Part shown: positions 59,607-64,000 of the stretch, one piece after another | How the letters are laid out: the number at the start of each line of letters is the position of its first letter | How positions within the stretch are numbered: position 1 is the stretch's first letter | From: Hymenobacter persicinus | Lineage (GTDB): Bacteria; Bacteroidota; Bacteroidia; Cytophagales; Hymenobacteraceae | Direction of reading: 5' to 3' | Assembly: GCF_004167665.1 (NCBI RefSeq) | Contig: NZ_SEWE01000020.1 | Location: forward strand, 21,456-85,455 | DNA: 64,000 nt | Translations under genes and position numbers: made by a program | Notes under the pieces: model-generated | Databases searched by the model: none | Told to the model about the DNA's origin: nothing | What the model saw: the letters and a program-made list of their open reading frames with translations, nothing else

Positions 59607-62219
59607 ATGAACTTCAACAACTTCACCATCAAGGCCCAGGAGGCCGTGCAGAAGGCCACTGAAATTGCCGGCGGCAATCAGCAACAGGCCATCGAAACGG
59701 GCCACCTGCTCAAGGGCCTCTTCCAGAGCGACGAGAACGTGCTGTCGTTTCTGGCCAACAAGCTGGGCGTGAACCTGAACATCCTCACGCCCCGCCTCGA
59801 TGCCATTGTGGCCGGGTACCCGAAAGTAAGCGGGGGCTCCCCTTACCTGTCGAACGAGGCCAACGCGGCCTTGCAGCGGGCCAATACCTACCTTAAGGAG
59901 TTTGAGGACGAGTACGTGTCCGTGGAGCACCTGCTGCTCGGGCTGCTCGGCGGCAAAGATGCCGTGGGCACCCTGCTCAAAGACACCGGCTTCAACGAGA
60001 AAGACCTCAAAGCCGCCATCAAAGAGCTACGCGGAGGCCGCAAGGTGACTTCCCAGACCGCCGAGGACCAGTACCAGAGCCTGAACCGCTACTCCCGCAA
60101 CCTCAACGAGCAGGTCCGCACCGGCAAGATGGACCCCGTCATCGGCCGCGACGAGGAAATCCGCCGGGTGCTCCAGATTCTGAGCCGGCGCACCAAGAAC
60201 AACCCCGTCCTGCTCGGCGAGCCCGGCGTGGGCAAAACCGCCATCGTGGAGGGCCTCGCCCAGCGCATCGTGGCCGGCGACGTGCCCGAAAACCTCAAGG
60301 ACAAAATCATCATGAGCCTGGACATGGGCCTGCTCATTGCCGGGGCCAAGTACAAGGGCGAGTTTGAGGAGCGCCTCAAGTCCGTCATCAAGGAAGTAAC
60401 CGACTCCGATGGGCAGATTATCCTGTTCATCGACGAGATGCACACGCTCATTGGGGCCGGCGGCGGCGAGGGCGCCATGGACGCGGCCAACCTGCTCAAG
60501 CCCGCTTTGGCCCGGGGCGAGCTGCACTCCATCGGGGCCACCACCCTCAAGGAGTACCAGAAGTACATCGAGAAGGACAAGGCCCTGGAGCGCCGCTTCC
60601 AGGCCGTGATGGTCGATGAGCCCTCGATTGAGGACGCCATCAGCATCATGCGCGGCATCAAGGAAAAGTACGAGCTCCACCACGGCGTGCGCATCACCGA
60701 CGACGCCGTTATTGCCGCCGTGGAGCTATCCAGCCGCTACATCACCGACCGGTTTTTGCCCGACAAGGCCATCGACCTCATGGACGAGGCCGCGGCCAAG
60801 CTCCGCATCGAGCTAAACTCCATGCCCGTGGAGCTCGACGAGGTGCAGCGCCGCATCATGCAGCTCGAGATTGAGCGCGAAGCCATCCGGCGCGAGGAAA
60901 ACAAGGACCGCGAAACCGTGCTCAACAAGGACCTGGCCGAGCTGACCGCCAAACGCGACACGCTCAAGGCCCAGTGGGAAAACGAGAAATCGGTGCTCAC
61001 CGGCATCCAGGAGCAGAAGGAGGCCATCGAGCGGTTCAAGCTCGAAGCCGAGCAGGCCGAGCGCCAGGGCGACTACGGCCGGGTGGCTGAGTTGCGCTAC
61101 GGCAAGATTCAGGAGGCCGAAGCCCGGCTCAAGCAGCTCCAGGACGAGGCCAACGCCAACGAAGCCGGCGGCACCATGCTCCAGGAAGTCGTGACCAGTG
61201 AAAGCATTGCCGAGGTAGTAGCCAAGTGGACGGGCATTCCGGTGAGCAAGATGCTGCAGTCGGACCGCGAGAAGCTGCTCAACCTCGAAGCCGAGCTGGG
61301 CAAGCGCGTGGCCGGGCAGAGCGAGGCCATTGCTGCCATTTCGGATGCCGTGCGCCGCTCCCGGGCCGGCCTGCAGGACCCCAAGCGCCCCATCGGCTCG
61401 TTTATCTTCCTGGGCACCACCGGCGTGGGCAAGACCGAGCTGGCTAAGGCCCTGGCCGAGTACCTGTTCAACGACGAGAACAGCATGGTCCGCATCGACA
61501 TGAGCGAGTACCAGGAGCGCCACGCCGTGTCGCGCCTGATCGGGGCGCCTCCCGGCTACGTGGGCTACGACGAGGGCGGGCAGCTCACCGAGGCCGTGCG
61601 CCGCAAGCCCTACTCGGTGATTCTGCTCGACGAAATCGAGAAGGCCCACCCCGACGTGTTCAACATCCTGCTCCAAGTGCTCGACGACGGCCGCCTCACC
61701 GACAACAAGGGGCGGGTGGCCAACTTCAAGAACACCATCATCATCATGACCTCCAACACGGGCGCGGACATCATTCAGAAGAACTTCAAGGAGCTCAATG
61801 AATACAACCACGAGGAAGTCGTGGACCGGACCCGGGAGGACGTGGTGGAGCGGCTCAAGCAGCACATGCGTCCCGAGTTCCTGAACCGCATCGACGAAAT
61901 CGTGATGTTCCAGCCCCTCAAGCGCAAGGAAATCCGCAAAATCGTCGACATCCAGTTCCGGCAGATTCAGCAGCGCCTGGAAGAGGCCGGCATCCGCCTG
62001 GAAGCCACCGACGAGGTGCTCGACTTCCTCGGCGAGCAGGGCTTCGACCCGCAGTTTGGCGCCCGGCCCCTGAAGCGCGTCTTGCAGCGCCTAGTGCTCA
62101 ACGAGCTGAGCAAAGACATTCTCTCGGGCCGCGTGAGCAAGGACGCGGTGGTGGAAGCCGTGCTCGAAGACGGGCACCAGATTCGCTTCAACAACGTGGA
62201 GATGCCCGCCGTCGGGTAA
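59607..62219 (+). CDS. clpB: ClpB disaggregase
   Basis: An 870-residue Hsp100 chaperone that, with DnaK, resolubilises protein aggregates. The N-domain (residues 1-145), first AAA+ module (Walker [10 protein letters not shown]), the M-domain coiled coil (about 405-525, with [18 protein letters not shown]), and second AAA+ module (Walker [11 protein letters not shown], followed by [20 protein letters not shown]) are all present. No ClpP-binding IGF/L loop is evident, consistent with ClpB rather than ClpA. The 187-bp interval before it (59420-59606) should hold a heat-shock promoter; CTTGCACCCC occurs there at about 59535, but no sure sigma box was found. Confidence 0.97.
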   Translation: MNFNNFTIKAQEAVQKATEIAGGNQQQAIETGHLLKGLFQSDENVLSFLANKLGVNLNILTPRLDAIVAGYPKVSGGSPYLSNEANAALQRANTYLKEFEDEYVSVEHLLLGLLGGKDAVGTLLKDTGFNEKDLKAAIKELRGGRKVTSQTAEDQYQSLNRYSRNLNEQVRTGKMDPVIGRDEEIRRVLQILSRRTKNNPVLLGEPGVGKTAIVEGLAQRIVAGDVPENLKDKIIMSLDMGLLIAGAKYKGEFEERLKSVIKEVTDSDGQIILFIDEMHTLIGAGGGEGAMDAANLLKPALARGELHSIGATTLKEYQKYIEKDKALERRFQAVMVDEPSIEDAISIMRGIKEKYELHHGVRITDDAVIAAVELSSRYITDRFLPDKAIDLMDEAAAKLRIELNSMPVELDEVQRRIMQLEIEREAIRREENKDRETVLNKDLAELTAKRDTLKAQWENEKSVLTGIQEQKEAIERFKLEAEQAERQGDYGRVAELRYGKIQEAEARLKQLQDEANANEAGGTMLQEVVTSESIAEVVAKWTGIPVSKMLQSDREKLLNLEAELGKRVAGQSEAIAAISDAVRRSRAGLQDPKRPIGSFIFLGTTGVGKTELAKALAEYLFNDENSMVRIDMSEYQERHAVSRLIGAPPGYVGYDEGGQLTEAVRRKPYSVILLDEIEKAHPDVFNILLQVLDDGRLTDNKGRVANFKNTIIIMTSNTGADIIQKNFKELNEYNHEEVVDRTREDVVERLKQHMRPEFLNRIDEIVMFQPLKRKEIRKIVDIQFRQIQQRLEEAGIRLEATDEVLDFLGEQGFDPQFGARPLKRVLQRLVLNELSKDILSGRVSKDAVVEAVLEDGHQIRFNNVEMPAVG

Positions 62220-62238
62220 GTAGATTGGTTTGTATAAG

Positions 62239-62274
62239 AAAGCCCTGCTGGCATAATGCTAGCAGGGCTTTTTT
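62239..62274 (+). terminator. Intrinsic terminator after clpB
   Basis: AAAGCCCTGCT and AGCAGGGCTTTTTT with a short central part (GGCATAATGCT) form a strong hairpin with T tail, 19 bp after the clpB stop. Confidence 0.9.
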
Positions 62275-62314
62275 GCGCTTTCGCAAAGTAGGTTGCGTTA
62301 CCAACTGTAGCGGT

Positions 62315-62794
62315 TCAGGGAGCCGCTACCCGCGGTTTGTAGAAGGCTTGGCTGAGTTGGTTGTGCAGGCGGCGCTGCAACCGCCGCGACACGGGCTGGT
62401 GCCGCTCGAAGGCTACCAGCGCGTCCTGTTCCGCCCGCTTCGAATTGCCGGCCCAGGAAATGGGTCCCACCACCGACAGCGTCAGGGCGGCGGGAGCACC
62501 CAGCAGCCACGCCGTGGCGTAGCCGTTGGAGGAAGTCCGGCCGCTGCCCCACACATCGAAGCCCAGGTCCATGCGCGGGTAAGAGTAAGCCGCCACGCCC
62601 GCCGCCACCGGCGCCAGCCCGGTAATGCCGATTCCCCAGCTCCGCCCCCGCCGAAACAGCTGGTGCAGGGCCCGCACAGTGTCGGCGTGGCTGAACACCC
62701 GGACCGGGACCGGCGCCCCGGCGAGCTGGGCGGAAGCCGGGGCAGTAAGGCAAATGCCCAAGGCCAGCAGCAGAACGGGTAGCGAGGCTTTCAT
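62315..62794 (-). CDS. Exported orphan protein, 159 residues
   Basis: A signal peptide (MKASLPVLLLALGICLTAPA, cleaved after ASA) is followed by a short domain with one further hydrophobic segment (ATAWLLGAPAALTLSVVGPI) and a basic C-terminal tail (RRLQRRLHNQLSQAFYKPR). The second hydrophobic stretch could be a membrane anchor. No family recognised. The frame stays open upstream to 63232, but the signal peptide fixes the ATG at 62794. It is divergent from the lipoprotein gene at 62958, with 163 bp between starts. Confidence 0.65.
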   Translation of the reverse strand: MKASLPVLLLALGICLTAPASAQLAGAPVPVRVFSHADTVRALHQLFRRGRSWGIGITGLAPVAAGVAAYSYPRMDLGFDVWGSGRTSSNGYATAWLLGAPAALTLSVVGPISWAGNSKRAEQDALVAFERHQPVSRRLQRRLHNQLSQAFYKPRVAAP

Positions 62795-62957
62795 AGCGGT
62801 CAGACTTAGTATAGTTAATTTACTATGTAAAACCAGACAAATCAAGCCCCGGCCCGGCACCAGGGTCAGGCCAGCAATAGCCGTAATTTCATTCAATCGG
62901 TCCGGGATGCAGCGCGTATTCCTCAGAAGCTCAACTATTGACTTCAGCCCTACTCGT

Positions 62958-63980
62958 ATGCTGCACGCCGCCTCCACCACCGCCCGCCGGCCCGCCCCGT
63001 TTTCCCAATTTCTCCGCCTGGCCGCGCTGGCGGCGGGCCTGACTACCCTGCTGCCGGCCTGTTCCGATGATGAAAACGACGAACCAGTCCAGCCGGCCGG
63101 GCCGGCCAAAATCACGGTTCCGAAAGCGGCCACTCTGTCGCCGGAAGGCATCCAGTACGATGAGGCCAAGAAATACTTCTTGGTCAGCTCCCGTACCCGG
63201 GGCCGCATTGGTACGGTGAAGGACGACAGCACCTACACGCAGTTTGCCGATGATTCGCTGCTGGTTTCCACCATCGGCCTGCACCTTGATGCGGACCGCC
63301 GGCGCCTGCTGGCCGCCGTTTCGGACAATGGCACCAACACCCGCCGCACCAAGCCCGCTACCCAGCGCAAGCTGGCGGCCCTGGCCATCTTCAACGCCGA
63401 CAACGGCAGCCTGAGCCGGTTCGTGGACCTGGGCGGCTTGCGGCCCGCGCTGGCACACTTTGCCAACGACATTGCCATCGATAAGGACGGCAACGCCTAC
63501 ATCACCGACAGCCTCTCGCCCATCATCTACAAAGTTGACTTGCAGGGCACCGCCACGGTCTTTTTGGAAGACTCCCGGCTGGCGGCCAACCCGGCCACGG
63601 CCTTTGGTTTGAATGGCATCGTGTACCACCCCGATGGCTACCTGCTCGTGGCCAAATCCAGTGACGGCACGCTCTACAAAGTGCCCCTGAGCAACCCAAC
63701 CGGCCTTACCACCGTGGCCACCGGCGGCCAAAACCTGACCGGCGCCGACGGCCTGCTGCTCGTCGACCGCCAGACCCTGCTGCTGGTGGCGGGCAGCCAG
63801 GGCACCGTGTACCGCCTGGGCAGCACCGACGCCTGGGCCACGACTACCGTTTCGGGGCGCTTTGCCACGGGCGCCGTCAGCCCGACCACCATCACCCGCC
63901 GCAGCCCCGCCGACGCCTACGTGCTCTACCCCTACCAGACTAGCGCCCCGCGCTTCGCCATCGTCAAAGTGGGTTTCTGA
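62958..63980 (+). CDS. SMP-30/gluconolactonase-like beta-propeller lipoprotein
   Basis: A 340-residue exported protein. The N-terminus (RRPAPFSQFLRLAALAAGLT) ends with LLPAC, a lipobox, so the mature protein begins CSDDENDEP and is probably lipid-anchored. Six propeller blades follow, with the SMP-30-like rhythm PEGIQYDEAKKYFLVSSRTR, LHLDADRRRLLAAVSDNG, FANDIAIDKDGNAYITDSLS and LNGIVYHPDGYLLVAKSSD. Metal-ligand residues expected of gluconolactonases are plausible (Glu in PEGIQ, Asn/Asp in ANDIA and ITDS). It would act in the periplasm or at the surface as a lactonase-like enzyme or as a binding propeller. The start is set by the signal sequence. The gene ends 20 bp before the window ends. Confidence 0.8.
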   Translation: MLHAASTTARRPAPFSQFLRLAALAAGLTTLLPACSDDENDEPVQPAGPAKITVPKAATLSPEGIQYDEAKKYFLVSSRTRGRIGTVKDDSTYTQFADDSLLVSTIGLHLDADRRRLLAAVSDNGTNTRRTKPATQRKLAALAIFNADNGSLSRFVDLGGLRPALAHFANDIAIDKDGNAYITDSLSPIIYKVDLQGTATVFLEDSRLAANPATAFGLNGIVYHPDGYLLVAKSSDGTLYKVPLSNPTGLTTVATGGQNLTGADGLLLVDRQTLLLVAGSQGTVYRLGSTDAWATTTVSGRFATGAVSPTTITRRSPADAYVLYPYQTSAPRFAIVKVGF

Positions 63981-64000
63981 GCTCAGGCAGCAGTTTTGCT

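Overview
The window comes from a GC-rich member of the Bacteroidota, most likely Hymenobacter or a close relative (Cytophagales). The support is: type IX secretion sorting tails and a gliding-motility C-terminal domain; a TonB-type outer-membrane beta-barrel; -7 boxes of the TAnnTTTG type instead of sigma70 boxes, with no strong Shine-Dalgarno sequences; and a tmRNA whose tag reads GEYSYAMAA. Most of the DNA is an ordinary chromosomal backbone of housekeeping and envelope genes: dnaX, icd, clpB, nfi, gluQ, a GreA/GreB-type factor, a pfkB-family kinase, five secreted peptidases, two serine hydrolases, an OmpA protein and two pirins.

Region by region: 1-3.5 kb holds the end of a TonB-type receptor and a PAP2 / four-repeat membrane protein / PAP2 trio. 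3.5-8.7 kb is visibly less GC-rich and holds small orphan genes, an XRE regulator with a palindromic operator, and a CBASS anti-phage locus that ends at the 3' end of ssrA (8.75-9.11 kb). 9.2-18.4 kb is backbone (prolyl oligopeptidase, dnaX, an M16 peptidase, icd). 18.5-22.8 kb is a patch of small orphan genes in which a 31-bp imperfectly palindromic repeat recurs, with one gene between successive copies. 22.9-58.4 kb is mainly backbone, but at each end lies a helical orphan gene preceded by a 21-bp tandem array. 58.4-64 kb has two orphan genes, clpB and two secreted proteins.

The most notable system is the CBASS locus. A CapV-like patatin phospholipase is followed 18 bp later by a protein in which a CD-NTase (catalytic Asp71, Asp73, Asp123) appears fused to an E2-like conjugation domain (His421, Cys430, Trp439). 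In type II-short CBASS as I know it, these are two separate proteins. On the opposite strand sits an HTH repressor plus ImmA/IrrE-type metallopeptidase pair resembling CapH-CapP, with two 16-bp inverted repeats in the shared promoter region.

Three other structural signals deserve attention. First, a run of ten A residues in dnaX is followed directly by stop codons in both shifted frames, as expected for slippage-made gamma subunit. Second, the 31-bp repeats at 18.9-22.6 kb look like cassette boundaries. Third, two unlinked loci share the same layout: a 21-bp tandem array, a similar leader, and a ~235-residue helical protein. No rRNA, tRNA, CRISPR array, transposase or integrase was found.
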